Shown here: one piece after another, positions 25,767-33,733 of the stretch
Position numbering within the stretch: the first letter of the stretch is position 1
Layout: each line of letters starts with the position of its first letter
From: JBHEBG01 sp046557915
GTDB taxonomy: Bacteria > Bacteroidota > Bacteroidia > Flavobacteriales > Flavobacteriaceae
Reading direction: 5' to 3'
Assembly (NCBI RefSeq): GCF_046557915.1
Contig: NZ_JBHEBG010000001.1
Coordinates: forward strand, 930,001-994,000
Length of the DNA: 64,000 bases
Program-made: the position numbers and the translations under genes
Notes under the pieces: generated by a model
Seen by the model: only the letters and a program-made list of their open reading frames with translations
Told to the model about the DNA's origin: nothing
Databases searched by the model: none

Positions 25767-26519
25767 TTATTGCTTTCTAAGATAAATATTCCCGTTGGTA
25801 GACCTCAATTTTATATTAACACCACCATTGTTGATAGTCCCTTTTATGTTTCGACCAGATATTGATTTTAGACCGTTCTTGTCGGGTCTTTTCAGGTCAA
25901 AATTGGTATATATTTCTCCATTGACCGAACTAAGTGTTAAATCTGCCGGCGTATTTGGGGGCATGGTGACATCCACTTCACCGTTAGTGGTATAAATTGA
26001 AATGGGAGAGTTTTGCTTCACGGTTTTAAATAATACATCCACCTCGCCATTAAGGGCGTTAGCCGTTACCGGTCCGGATACTTCACGAATATCAATACCT
26101 CCGTTTAATTGCGCGTCTGCCTCTATTTCACCTGTAAAACCTTCAATTTCAATATCTCCGTGCCAGGTGCTCTTAACAGAAATGTTTTGTGTGGCCGGAA
26201 GGAGTATTTCCGCATCTTCTGATTTTCGGAGACTTTTAACGATTAAATTGTTTCCTTCTTTGATGACATAGAAACCTACATCGGTATTGTCCGTACCTCC
26301 ATTTGCCACCAATTTTAAACCTTTTGCTTTTTCGGGGGTTTTCATAGAAGAATTTACCTTGATCAATAGTTGGTTCTTACTGTGTGTCTTCACCGTAATA
26401 TCTGCCTTTGATTCAATTTTCACCCATTCGATACCGTCCAAAGATTTGGTGTAATCCGTTTGGGCTAAAAGGGTGCTGGTAGCAATGCACATTAAAAAAA
26501 TAATTGTTAACTGTTTCAT
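25767..26519 (-). CDS. DUF4097 beta-helix protein, secreted (paralogue)
   Basis: 250 residues from the ATG at 26519 (MKQLTIIFLMCIATSTLLAQ signal). Same I-N-G-G/E repeat architecture (AQLNGGIDIREV, ANALNGEVDVLF, SSVNGEIYTNF, INNGGVNIKLRSTNGNIYLRKQ) as the next gene, whose C-terminus N-G-N-x-Y-L-R it shares. Probably a tandem paralogue. Lies 17 bp upstream of its sister and 19 bp after the anti-sigma gene; all one operon. Confidence 0.85.
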   Translation of the reverse strand: MKQLTIIFLMCIATSTLLAQTDYTKSLDGIEWVKIESKADITVKTHSKNQLLIKVNSSMKTPEKAKGLKLVANGGTDNTDVGFYVIKEGNNLIVKSLRKSEDAEILLPATQNISVKSTWHGDIEIEGFTGEIEADAQLNGGIDIREVSGPVTANALNGEVDVLFKTVKQNSPISIYTTNGEVDVTMPPNTPADLTLSSVNGEIYTNFDLKRPDKNGLKSISGRNIKGTINNGGVNIKLRSTNGNIYLRKQ

Positions 26520-26538
26520 GATTTTCGTTTTTTGATGT

Positions 26539-27336
26539 TTATATGATACTTGGTAAAAGTGATTTGATCTGTTCTTTGACAAAGGGTTGTGTATCTTCCC
26601 GCTCTAATAATTCTTTCATGGGGAGTATTGCTTTTCTCTCTTGGATCTTCACTAAGGCTTGAATAATGGTAATTTGGATACTTGGATCTTTTTCAGTCTT
26701 TAAAGCGGCTATAAAGGCACTTTTTACGGTTTCCGAAGCTGTAAATTTCCTCAAAGCGTCTACTGCGGTTAACCGAACATTGCTGTTTTCATCATAACGC
26801 ATTCTATCTGCAAGGGCTTTTACGATATCTTCGTCCGGATCTGAAAATTCTTCTATATAGTTAACACCTTGAATACGTTTACTGGCCGATTTGTTTTCCA
26901 TCAGCGACAGCATTGTCATCTGCTTTATTTCTAGGCGTTCATCCATTAATAGTGTAATCTCCTTATTGGATGCTGTTTCCTGTTGGTACTTGCCAAACAG
27001 GAATGCCCCTACCAATAAGGCAATACTGGCAGCGGTTTTTAAGGTGTTTATTACCCATGGATTTTTGCTCGGCTCCGCTTTAGGATTAAGGGCAACCAAT
27101 TTGTGTTCATTTCGTTTTTCGTCCTCCAAAAGTGCATAAAAGTTGTCTCTCACCCTTGCGGATGGGGTAACTTCCTTTTCTTTTTTAAAAGCTCTGTAGA
27201 GTATTTTTAGCTCCTCCAATTCTTTTTTACAAGCCTCACATTCCTTTATATGTGCCTCCACCTCCTTTTTTTGGAAATTGCTAAGGGCGTTGTCCAAATA
27301 TTCGGGGATTAAATCTGCGATATGGTTGTTCTTCAT
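26539..27336 (-). CDS. anti-sigma factor with zinc-finger and HEAT repeats
   Basis: 265 residues from the ATG at 27336. N-terminal zinc-finger anti-sigma domain with H-I-K-E-C-E-A-C (the H-x3-C-x2-C ligand set), one transmembrane helix near residues 94-115 (AASIALLVGAFLFG), then a periplasmic part with HEAT-like helical repeats (DIVKALADRMRYDENSNVRLTAVDALRKF and PSIQITIIQALVKIQERKAILPMKELL). Binds the sigma factor encoded 2 bp upstream. The HEAT C-terminus is an unusual sensory domain for this class and may bind envelope proteins such as the DUF4097 pair. Confidence 0.88.
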   Translation of the reverse strand: MKNNHIADLIPEYLDNALSNFQKKEVEAHIKECEACKKELEELKILYRAFKKEKEVTPSARVRDNFYALLEDEKRNEHKLVALNPKAEPSKNPWVINTLKTAASIALLVGAFLFGKYQQETASNKEITLLMDERLEIKQMTMLSLMENKSASKRIQGVNYIEEFSDPDEDIVKALADRMRYDENSNVRLTAVDALRKFTASETVKSAFIAALKTEKDPSIQITIIQALVKIQERKAILPMKELLEREDTQPFVKEQIKSLLPSII

Positions 27337-27338
27337 CA

Positions 27339-27863
27339 CTAAATATTTTCAAAATAGATTACCTTCAATTTTTTTAGGGCCCTGCATACCTTTGTCTTTA
27401 CAGCACCGGGGGTACTACCTACTATTAGGGCCAGTTCCTCATACTTTATTTCTTGGAACTTGTTCAGGATCAACAGTTCCCGATCAGAAGCTTCCAGACT
27501 ATTTAGCGCCTTCTGTAGATATGAATAGTCCTCCTCTTTTTCCTCTTTTTTTTCCATCAATTTATAAGCTGCCACATCCAAATCAACATAGGCGTCCTTA
27601 GCTCTTCTAAAATGTGTTCTTAAACTGTTTCTGGCGATAGTAAATAGCCAGGAAATAAACTTGCCATTGTCATAAGATGTGCGGTACTTCATCAATTTAT
27701 AAAACACTTCTTGTGTAATATCCTCGCTCAACATTTTATCGCCGCACATTTTATTTAGAAAGTTAAATACATGAACGTGATGTCTTTCAAAAAGAACACG
27801 GAGTGCATCCAAGTTTCCACCAGCAACTTCTGCCATCAATTTTTCGTCCGTTGGTTCTTTCAA
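27339..27863 (-). CDS. ECF-type RNA polymerase sigma factor
   Basis: 174 residues. Region 2 (FNFLNKMCGDKMLSEDITQEVFYKLMKYRTSYDNGKFISWLFTIARN) binds the -10 element; region 4 (LLILNKFQEIKYEELALIVGSTPGAVKTKVCRALKKL) is the -35-binding HTH. A Glu/Lys-rich linker joins them. First gene of sigma / anti-sigma / DUF4097 / DUF4097. An ECF-like promoter precedes it, suggesting autoactivation. Confidence 0.94.
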   Translation of the reverse strand: MKEPTDEKLMAEVAGGNLDALRVLFERHHVHVFNFLNKMCGDKMLSEDITQEVFYKLMKYRTSYDNGKFISWLFTIARNSLRTHFRRAKDAYVDLDVAAYKLMEKKEEKEEDYSYLQKALNSLEASDRELLILNKFQEIKYEELALIVGSTPGAVKTKVCRALKKLKVIYFENI

Positions 27864-27893
27864 AAGAGGATATTTTTAGTCGATCTTCATAAG

Positions 27894-27923
27894 TATATAA
27901 CCAAAAATTTGCAAAAGGTTACA
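27894..27923 (-). promoter_or_regulatory. candidate ECF promoter of the sigma operon
   Basis: On the minus strand TGTAACC (27917-27923) and GTTATATA (27894-27901) are 15 bp apart, upstream of the sigma gene. G-T-A-A-C-C resembles -35 boxes of autoregulated ECF sigma factors. There is no TAnnTTTG here. Tentative. Confidence 0.35.
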
Positions 27924-28016
27924 TCTACCCTATAAATTTATATCAAGAATATCCATAGGAGGGTAAAATGAAGGATTAAAGAGAGTAATAAAATATGGAA
28001 TTTGGAAGGACAAGTC

Positions 28017-28166
28017 TTAGTGACACCCGCAATCGTCCTGGCCACAGGCTTTGGCACTTTTCTTTTTAGAGGCAAACAGCGATTTAGGCAGGAAAAACTT
28101 TTTCGCAATAAAACCAATGGCTACTGCCAAAACAATATAAGTTAATATGGGTTGTACGTAACTCAT
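28017..28166 (-). CDS. FeoB-associated Cys-rich membrane protein
   Basis: 49 residues. One membrane helix (residues 6-20, ILTYIVLAVAIGFIA), a basic linker, and a C-terminal C-G-Q-D-D-C-G-C-H. This matches the small FeoB-associated Cys-rich proteins of Bacteroidota. It starts 1 bp after the feoB stop, on the same strand. The C-x4-C-x-C-H tail could bind Fe(II) at the cytoplasmic mouth of FeoB; that is inference from context. Confidence 0.87.
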   Translation of the reverse strand: MSYVQPILTYIVLAVAIGFIAKKFFLPKSLFASKKKSAKACGQDDCGCH

Positions 28167-28167
28167 G

Positions 28168-30402
28168 CTATTTAATGATTTGGTAGGCTACCAATGCTAC
28201 AATATACGCAAATCCGCTCATAAAAACCAGTTGTAGGGTTGGCCATCTCCAACTGTTGGTCTCTCTTTTTACAATGGCCAAGGTACTCATGCACTGCATG
28301 GCAAAGGCATAAAAGAGCAGTAATGAAATCCCTGATGCCAAGTTAAACAACGGTTTTTTGTTTACCGCATTTACTTCGGCTGCCATTCTATTTTTAATGG
28401 TCTCTTCCTCGTCGCTCCCAACGCTGTAAATAGTGGCCAGTGTACCCACAAAGACTTCACGTGCCGCAAAGGAAGTGATGACGGCAATACCTATCTTCCA
28501 ATCGTACCCCAACGGTTGTACAATGGGTTCAATGGCTTTACCGGCGTAGCCAATAAAGGAATGTTCCAATTTATAGCTGGCAATCTCCTGTTTTTGGGCA
28601 CTAGCTTCCAAAAGGGCCCTTTTTATGGAGATAGAATCTTGCAAGATATTTAATGCCGCATTGGACTTATCTAAAGCACTAACCTCTGTATGCTGCTTAT
28701 AGGCATCCAATTTGTTCTTTATGTAGTTCTGACTATAGGTAGAGAACCCGTTATTTGCTATGCGTTCGTTTACTATTTGCTCTGCATTTTTAAATTGGTC
28801 GGAATAACCATTGGAGCCCAAAAACCATAAAATAATGGATATGGCCAAAATAATTTTGCCTGCGCCATAAACAAAACTTTTGGTTTTTTCTAGAACCGTA
28901 TAAGCCACATTTTTAAATAAGGGCAATTTGTAGTTTGGCATTTCCACAACGAAAAAAGACCTGCTCCTAATTTTTAGTATTTTATTCAATAGCATGGCAG
29001 ATAGTATTGCCGCTCCAAAACCAATAAGGTACAATAGCATTAGGGTCAGTGCCTGATAGCTAAGTCCCAAGAATCTGCCGTCCGGAATTACCAAGGCTAT
29101 TATTATGAGGTAAACTGGCAATCTGGCAGAACAGGTGGTAAACGGGGTTACTAAAATGGTAATGAGTCGCTCTTTCCAATTTTCGATGTTACGGGTCGCC
29201 ATTACGGCGGGGATGGCACAGGCGGTACCCGAAATTAAGGGGACCACACTTTTACCGCTAAGTCCGAAGGGCCGCATCAACCTATCCATTAAGAAAACCA
29301 CGCGGCTCATATACCCGCTTTCTTCCAGTAAAGCGATAAATAAAAATAGAAAAGCGATCTGCGGAATAAATATCACAATACCACCGATACCGGCCAAAAT
29401 ACCTTCAGCAATTAAATTGGTAAAAACCCCTGGGGGCAAAGTGTTCTTAACCCACTCACTGGCGGTGGCAAAGGACTCGTCTATAAAATCCATTGGATAA
29501 CTGCTCCAATCATAGATTGCCTGAAAAATGGTAAGCAATATCATGAAAAAAATGAGGTAACCAAAAATCTTATGGGTAAGTACCTTATCCAAACCTGCCC
29601 TAAATCCCTTTGCGGCAGTCATATCTACCTTATAAGTCTCCTTTAAGGTGTCGTTTATAAACTTATAGCGAAGTATGGTCTCTTTTTGTTGCAATCGTTT
29701 AAGCTCTGGTTTTGATTTAGTATCAAAAGAAGAGGCGTTCTTTACCAGTTTTTTTTCGATCGGGGTAAAATTGACATCTTGGGTAATAACAAGCCAAAGT
29801 TTGTAAATATCTTCTTTCGGGAAGGCCGCTTGCAACCCTTTAAAATATTCCGGAGCAATACGTGTGGTATCGATATTTGAAGTTGCCGGCAAATTCTTAT
29901 AATCGGCTATCAATTCCCTAATTTTTTCAATACCATCACCTTTTCGGGTACTTACCAAAGCAATTTTGGTATTCAATTTCTTCTCCAATAATGCTATGTC
30001 CAAAGAAATACCCTTTCTAGACATCCTATCGGCCATATTAATGATTAAGATGGTAGGAATCTTTAGGTCTTTGATCTGGGTAAAGAGCAATAGGTTTCGC
30101 TTAAGGTTTTCTACATCGGTAACAACCATGGCAACGTCCGGGAAATCCTTGTCGTTTTTGTTGAGTAAGAGTTCCGCCACTACGCTCTCATCCAAAGAAG
30201 TGGTATTTAGGCTATACGTGCCGGGAAGATCTAAAATGTGAGCCTTTAAGCCACGGGGGAGTTTACAGATGCCCTCCTTTTTTTCAACGGTAATACCAGG
30301 ATAGTTGCCCACTTTTTGTTTTAAACCCGTAAGCTGGTTAAAAACCGAGGTTTTTCCGGTATTCGGATTGCCTATTAGCGCTACATTTATCTGCTTGCTC
30401 AT
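28168..30402 (-). CDS. feoB: ferrous iron transporter FeoB
   Basis: 744 residues. N-terminal G-protein domain: G1 G11-N-P-N-T-G-K-T18, switch Y-P-G-I-T-V-E, G3 D58-L-P-G-T, G4 N-M-A-D; then a helical GDI-like spacer, and the two membrane 'gate' halves with G-I-V-I-F-I-P-Q-I-A, S-G-T-A-C-A-I-P-A-V-M-A-T-R (Cys of the second gate) and T-T-C-S-A-R-L-P. Imports Fe(II) across the inner membrane. The start overlaps the feoA stop (ATGA). A roughly 80-residue insert (about 520-600, Gln/Lys rich) lies between membrane segments, as in other Bacteroidota FeoB. Confidence 0.96.
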   Translation of the reverse strand: MSKQINVALIGNPNTGKTSVFNQLTGLKQKVGNYPGITVEKKEGICKLPRGLKAHILDLPGTYSLNTTSLDESVVAELLLNKNDKDFPDVAMVVTDVENLKRNLLLFTQIKDLKIPTILIINMADRMSRKGISLDIALLEKKLNTKIALVSTRKGDGIEKIRELIADYKNLPATSNIDTTRIAPEYFKGLQAAFPKEDIYKLWLVITQDVNFTPIEKKLVKNASSFDTKSKPELKRLQQKETILRYKFINDTLKETYKVDMTAAKGFRAGLDKVLTHKIFGYLIFFMILLTIFQAIYDWSSYPMDFIDESFATASEWVKNTLPPGVFTNLIAEGILAGIGGIVIFIPQIAFLFLFIALLEESGYMSRVVFLMDRLMRPFGLSGKSVVPLISGTACAIPAVMATRNIENWKERLITILVTPFTTCSARLPVYLIIIALVIPDGRFLGLSYQALTLMLLYLIGFGAAILSAMLLNKILKIRSRSFFVVEMPNYKLPLFKNVAYTVLEKTKSFVYGAGKIILAISIILWFLGSNGYSDQFKNAEQIVNERIANNGFSTYSQNYIKNKLDAYKQHTEVSALDKSNAALNILQDSISIKRALLEASAQKQEIASYKLEHSFIGYAGKAIEPIVQPLGYDWKIGIAVITSFAAREVFVGTLATIYSVGSDEEETIKNRMAAEVNAVNKKPLFNLASGISLLLFYAFAMQCMSTLAIVKRETNSWRWPTLQLVFMSGFAYIVALVAYQIIK

Positions 30403-30644
30403 AAGGACTTGGGAGATTCAACAATTTCCAACTCTATTTGAAGGGCCATGGATCTTCTTATGGCAATATGGGAGCCATTTACATTGATATAGATAGGATC
30501 TTTTAAAGGAGCTACCTGCACCAATTCTACAGTATTTCCGGGTAAGCACCCCAACTCTAATAGCTTAATGGGGAGTATGTCATCGGCCATTTCCTTTATA
30601 ATACCCTTCTCACCTATTTGCAAATCTGCGACAGTGCTGCTCAA
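30399..30644 (-). CDS. feoA: ferrous iron transport accessory protein FeoA
   Basis: 81 residues, a single SH3-like FeoA domain: L-L-E-L-G-C-L-P-G-N-T-V-E-L-V-Q-V-A-P-L-K-D-P. Cytosolic partner of FeoB. Overlaps feoB by 4 bp. First gene of feoA-feoB-Cys-rich. The 91-bp upstream spacer shows no obvious Fur box. Confidence 0.93.
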   Translation of the reverse strand: MSSTVADLQIGEKGIIKEMADDILPIKLLELGCLPGNTVELVQVAPLKDPIYINVNGSHIAIRRSMALQIELEIVESPKSL

Positions 30645-30735
30645 TTTTTATTTAGATTGATTTTAAGTAAGGACAAAAGTAAAGGAAAAATATCAATTAA
30701 AATGGTAAAACTATGGTAAATATGAACGTGGCGGA

Positions 30736-31410
30736 TTACTCTAAATAAGAAGCTTTAAGCACCTCTAGATCTTGCAGCAATGTAAGGATTTCCTCAGAAT
30801 TTGTGCCGTCATACGTGCCCCTTATCCTTCCTTCCTTATCAATGAGCATAAAGTTTTCGGTATGGATCATATCAAAAGGTCCCCCATCACCATCGTGCTT
30901 TACCGCTAAATAAGATTTACGGGCCAATTCATAGATGTGTTTTTTATCTCCTGTAACCAGGTTCCATTTATAGTCTAACACTCCTTTTTCCAAGGCGTAT
31001 TTTTTTAATTGGGGTACAGAATCGATTACCGGGGTAACGGAATGGGATAGTAGCAACACATCAGCATCATTTTTAATCTTTTCTTGGATCTCTGCCATGT
31101 TTTTGGTCATTATGGGGCAAATGGTTGGGCAAGTGGTAAAGAAAAAATCGGCGATATAGATTTTGTCCTTATAGTGGTCTTGGGTAATGGTCTCACCGTT
31201 TTGATTGAGGAGCGAAAAATTGGCTATGGTATGATATTTTTTTTTGGAATGTAAGGAGCTATCCACCAGTTCCTGATTAAAATCGGCAGGCTGATAAATG
31301 GGTAATTTTTTCTTAGGCTGCAAGGCGTTATAAAAAAGATAAATAATAACGACCGATAACCCTAAAAGGACTACACCGAAGAATTTGTATTTGGTAAAAA
31401 AAGAAAGCAT
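30736..31410 (-). CDS. SCO1/SenC-family copper chaperone
   Basis: 224 residues from the ATG at 31410. N-terminal membrane anchor (residues 11-28), then a thioredoxin-like domain with the copper site T-T-C94-P-T-I-C98-P and H183 in M-I-H-T-E-N-F. Periplasmic; assembles CuA of cytochrome oxidase or acts as a thiol reductase. The start is set by a TAnnTTTG element at 31421-31428 that overlaps the longer alternative. Not operonic with feoAB (91 bp gap, no overlap), though on the same strand. Confidence 0.93.
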   Translation of the reverse strand: MLSFFTKYKFFGVVLLGLSVVIIYLFYNALQPKKKLPIYQPADFNQELVDSSLHSKKKYHTIANFSLLNQNGETITQDHYKDKIYIADFFFTTCPTICPIMTKNMAEIQEKIKNDADVLLLSHSVTPVIDSVPQLKKYALEKGVLDYKWNLVTGDKKHIYELARKSYLAVKHDGDGGPFDMIHTENFMLIDKEGRIRGTYDGTNSEEILTLLQDLEVLKASYLE

Positions 31411-31420
31411 AAGTTTTCTG

Positions 31421-31428
31421 CAAAGGTA
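31421..31428 (-). promoter_or_regulatory. -7 element of the SCO gene
   Basis: TACCTTTG on the minus strand, 10 bp before the ATG at 31410, with a TTG (31449-31451) 20 bp further upstream. Confidence 0.6.
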
Positions 31429-31568
31429 CAACTGCAGTAAAGATCATTCAAGAATTTAGTGCCGCTTTGCTGCCAAATCTTTCATAAAATGTTTGGGAGA
31501 TACAGTGTTCCCTTTTATAAGACCCTGTAAAAGTGTACTTTTGTGCGTTTTAATTTTAGAAAAGTTAG

Positions 31569-32921
31569 ATGAGCCCAATAATAGTACAGACCATACAATT
31601 CTTTTTAAGTCTTTCCCTACTGATAGTACTTCATGAGTTGGGTCATTTTATACCTGCAAAGTTATTTAAGACACGGGTAGAAAAGTTTTATCTTTTTTTT
31701 GACATAAAGTATTCGCTCTTCAAGAAAAAAATTGGTGAGACCGTTTATGGTATTGGATGGCTGCCTTTGGGCGGTTATGTTAAGATTGCCGGGATGATCG
31801 ATGAGAGCATGGACACGGAGCAAATGGCAGAAGAGCCCAAACCATGGGAGTTTAGGAGTAAGCCGGCATGGCAACGCCTTATTATTATGTTGGGTGGGGT
31901 TACCGTTAATTTTGTTTTGGCAGTTATTATTTATATAGGGATGGCCTATTCTTATGGAGACCAGTATATACCATTATCCAGTCTTAAGGATGGGGTATGG
32001 GTAACGGAAAAAAATATCGGAGATAAATTAGGGATACAAACGGGGGACCATATTGTTTCCATTGATGGTGAGCAAGTAGAGAAATTCAATAGTTTGTTCG
32101 GGGGCATCATAAATGGAAATACAATAACTATAGAACGAGAGGGTAATACTATTGAGAAAGAGATCCCGATAGATTTTATTGCCACCCTTTTAGAAGATGA
32201 GGATCGAGTGCGTTTTCTAGGACCTAGAATTCCGTTCGTCGTCGGTAAAATTGCCAAAGAGTCTGCAAACAAGGACTCGGGCCTGCAGGAAAATGATCGT
32301 ATTGTTGCCATTGGCGATAGTCCCATTACCTATTTTGATCAGGCCAAACCTTTGTTGGAAAATTATAAAGGAGCCACCACAACACTTACCGTTGATAGGG
32401 AAAATGAAATCCATAAGATTCCGGTAAGTATAAGCGATTCTGCTACCGTTGGCGTTACTCTGGGAGCTATGACTTTCGAAGACTTGGAATCTGAAGGGTA
32501 TCTAAGTCTCAAAACAGAAAAGTATACGTTTTTAGAATCTATCCCTGCAGGAATAGATAAGGGAGTTACTACCTTAACAAGTTATGTAAAGCAACTAAAA
32601 AAAATCTTCAACCCACAGACCGGGGCTTATAAAGGTGTCGGTGGTTTTGCGGCCATCGGAAGTATGTTCCCGGATACTTGGAACTGGGCAGCTTTTTGGA
32701 GTACTACAGCACTGATTTCCATAATTTTGGCGTTTATGAACATATTGCCAATACCTGCTTTGGATGGGGGACATGTTATTTTCTTGTTGTACGAGATGGT
32801 TTCGGGTAGAAAACCAAGCGATAAATTTTTAGAGTATGCACAAATGGTAGGTTTTTTCCTTTTGATCGCCTTATTGTTGTTCGCAAATGGTAACGATATT
32901 TACAAATGGATAAGCAAGTAG
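31569..32921 (+). CDS. rseP: site-2 intramembrane zinc metalloprotease
   Basis: 450 residues, M50B family. Active site H22-E-L-G-H26 in TM1 and the third ligand in N-I-L-P-I-P-A-L-D399-G-G-H, with two PDZ regions between (about 125-195 and 215-285). In relatives it performs the second cut in anti-sigma factor degradation. The window also encodes a membrane-spanning anti-sigma factor (26539), a possible substrate, though the pairing is not shown. Immediately downstream is the tRNA/GIY-YIG locus. Confidence 0.95.
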   Translation: MSPIIVQTIQFFLSLSLLIVLHELGHFIPAKLFKTRVEKFYLFFDIKYSLFKKKIGETVYGIGWLPLGGYVKIAGMIDESMDTEQMAEEPKPWEFRSKPAWQRLIIMLGGVTVNFVLAVIIYIGMAYSYGDQYIPLSSLKDGVWVTEKNIGDKLGIQTGDHIVSIDGEQVEKFNSLFGGIINGNTITIEREGNTIEKEIPIDFIATLLEDEDRVRFLGPRIPFVVGKIAKESANKDSGLQENDRIVAIGDSPITYFDQAKPLLENYKGATTTLTVDRENEIHKIPVSISDSATVGVTLGAMTFEDLESEGYLSLKTEKYTFLESIPAGIDKGVTTLTSYVKQLKKIFNPQTGAYKGVGGFAAIGSMFPDTWNWAAFWSTTALISIILAFMNILPIPALDGGHVIFLLYEMVSGRKPSDKFLEYAQMVGFFLLIALLLFANGNDIYKWISK

Positions 32922-32939
32922 AAAACTGCTTTTTTTTGT

Positions 32940-32969
32940 TTGGGGTAACTGAAAAAACATTTATATTTG
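32940..32969 (+). promoter_or_regulatory. tRNA-type promoter ahead of the GIY-YIG/tRNA-Asn locus
   Basis: TATATTTG (32962-32969) with TTG at 32940-32942, 19 bp spacer. It stands about 35 bp before the first tRNA-Asn fragment at 33004. It is the only good promoter upstream of tRNA-Asn, so the intact tRNA at 33720 and both nuclease frames are probably in one transcript. Confidence 0.65.
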
Positions 32970-32996
32970 CACCCGCCTAATCGATATAAAGGCAAT

Positions 32997-33354
32997 TTAA
33001 TTTTCCTCCTTAGCTCATCCCGATAGCTATCGGGAGGTTAGAGCATCGGGAAAGAAGTTCTTTTTAGATTTTGATAAATTGTGTTTACGTTATTTATTCG
33101 GTTGGTTTAGACCGTTTCTATGTGGGAGAAACTTTGGATATTGAAAAAAGGATAGCGGATCATAACACAGGGTTTTATAAGGGTTCTTGGACCACCCAGA
33201 CCAATGATTGGGAGTTGTTTTTAAAGATAGCTTGCTCAAGCAGGTCGCAAGCCAGGAAAATAGAGGCCCACATCAAAAAAATGAAGAGTTCAAAATATAT
33301 TCAGGACTTAAATCGATATCCTGAAATTGTGGAAAAATTAAAAAATAGATATAA
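32997..33354 (+). mobile_element. tRNA-Asn-derived GIY-YIG unit, copy 1
   Basis: A 358-bp unit. It opens with a 21-bp sequence that recurs at 33355 and 33713: 7 bp of tRNA leader plus tRNA-Asn nt 1-14 (33004-33017). Then comes a perfect 18-bp palindrome TCCCGATAGCTATCGGGA (33018-33035), tRNA-Asn nt 18-29 (33036-33047), and GGGAAAGAAGTTC leading into a GIY-YIG reading frame that ends at the next unit. The palindrome replaces tRNA nt 15-17 (GTT of the D-loop). It differs from copy 2 at a single base seen (G33054 versus A33412). No integrase or transposase other than the nuclease. Confidence 0.75.
33018..33035. repeat. 18-bp perfect palindrome, copy 1
   Basis: TCCCGATAGCTATCGGGA equals its own reverse complement. 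It sits exactly in the D-loop position of the tRNA-Asn fragment, so the transcript can extend the D-stem (GCTC/GAGC) into a long hairpin. Confidence 0.95.
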
Positions 33355-33358
33355 TTAA
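33071..33358 (+). CDS. GIY-YIG nuclease family protein, copy 1
   Basis: 95 residues, one GIY-YIG domain: V5-Y6-V7 and Y17-V18-G19 (the GIY and YIG strands), R27 and H31 in the following helix, and E65 (K-I-E-A-H-I-K-K-M-K) as the metal-binding glutamate. All expected catalytic positions are present. The only usable start is TTG at 33071; the frame is closed by TAG at 33065 and has no ATG near the N-terminus. The stop overlaps the start of unit 2. Related single-domain proteins in Bacteroidota are poorly characterised. Identical to copy 2. Confidence 0.85.
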   Translation: MINCVYVIYSVGLDRFYVGETLDIEKRIADHNTGFYKGSWTTQTNDWELFLKIACSSRSQARKIEAHIKKMKSSKYIQDLNRYPEIVEKLKNRYN

Positions 33359-33712
33359 TTTTCCTCCTTAGCTCATCCCGATAGCTATCGGGAGGTTAGA
33401 GCATCGGGAAAAAAGTTCTTTTTAGATTTTGATAAATTGTGTTTACGTTATTTATTCGGTTGGTTTAGACCGTTTCTATGTGGGAGAAACTTTGGATATT
33501 GAAAAAAGGATAGCGGATCATAACACAGGGTTTTATAAGGGTTCTTGGACCACCCAGACCAATGATTGGGAGTTGTTTTTAAAGATAGCTTGCTCAAGCA
33601 GGTCGCAAGCCAGGAAAATAGAGGCCCACATCAAAAAAATGAAGAGTTCAAAATATATTCAGGACTTAAATCGATATCCTGAAATTGTGGAAAAATTAAA
33701 AAATAGATATAA
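33355..33712 (+). mobile_element. tRNA-Asn-derived GIY-YIG unit, copy 2
   Basis: Direct tandem repeat of the 358-bp unit at 32997, one substitution. tRNA fragment nt 1-14 at 33362-33375, palindrome at 33376-33393, tRNA nt 18-29 at 33394-33405. Its 3' end runs straight into the third 21-bp repeat at 33713, which here belongs to the intact tRNA-Asn. Confidence 0.75.
33376..33393. repeat. 18-bp perfect palindrome, copy 2
   Basis: Same sequence and tRNA-relative position as the palindrome at 33018. Confidence 0.95.
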
Positions 33713-33716
33713 TTAA
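33429..33716 (+). CDS. GIY-YIG nuclease family protein, copy 2
   Basis: Identical 95-residue product to the gene at 33071, with the same TTG-only start and intact GIY, YIG, Arg27, His31 and Glu65. Its TAA stop at 33714-33716 is 3 bp before the first base of the intact tRNA-Asn, so the tRNA leader is the end of a coding region. Confidence 0.85.
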   Translation: MINCVYVIYSVGLDRFYVGETLDIEKRIADHNTGFYKGSWTTQTNDWELFLKIACSSRSQARKIEAHIKKMKSSKYIQDLNRYPEIVEKLKNRYN

Positions 33717-33733
33717 TTTTCCTCCTTAGCTCA
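33713..33733. repeat. third copy of the 21-bp junction repeat (tRNA-Asn 5' end)
   Basis: Matches 32997-33017 and 33355-33375 exactly. It comprises 7 bp of leader and tRNA-Asn nt 1-14; identity stops where the palindrome begins in the other copies. Confidence 0.9.

Noticed and set aside
33001..33720. CRISPR array from the repeated sequences
   Set aside because: Repeats are 358 bp units with coding content, not short repeats with spacers.
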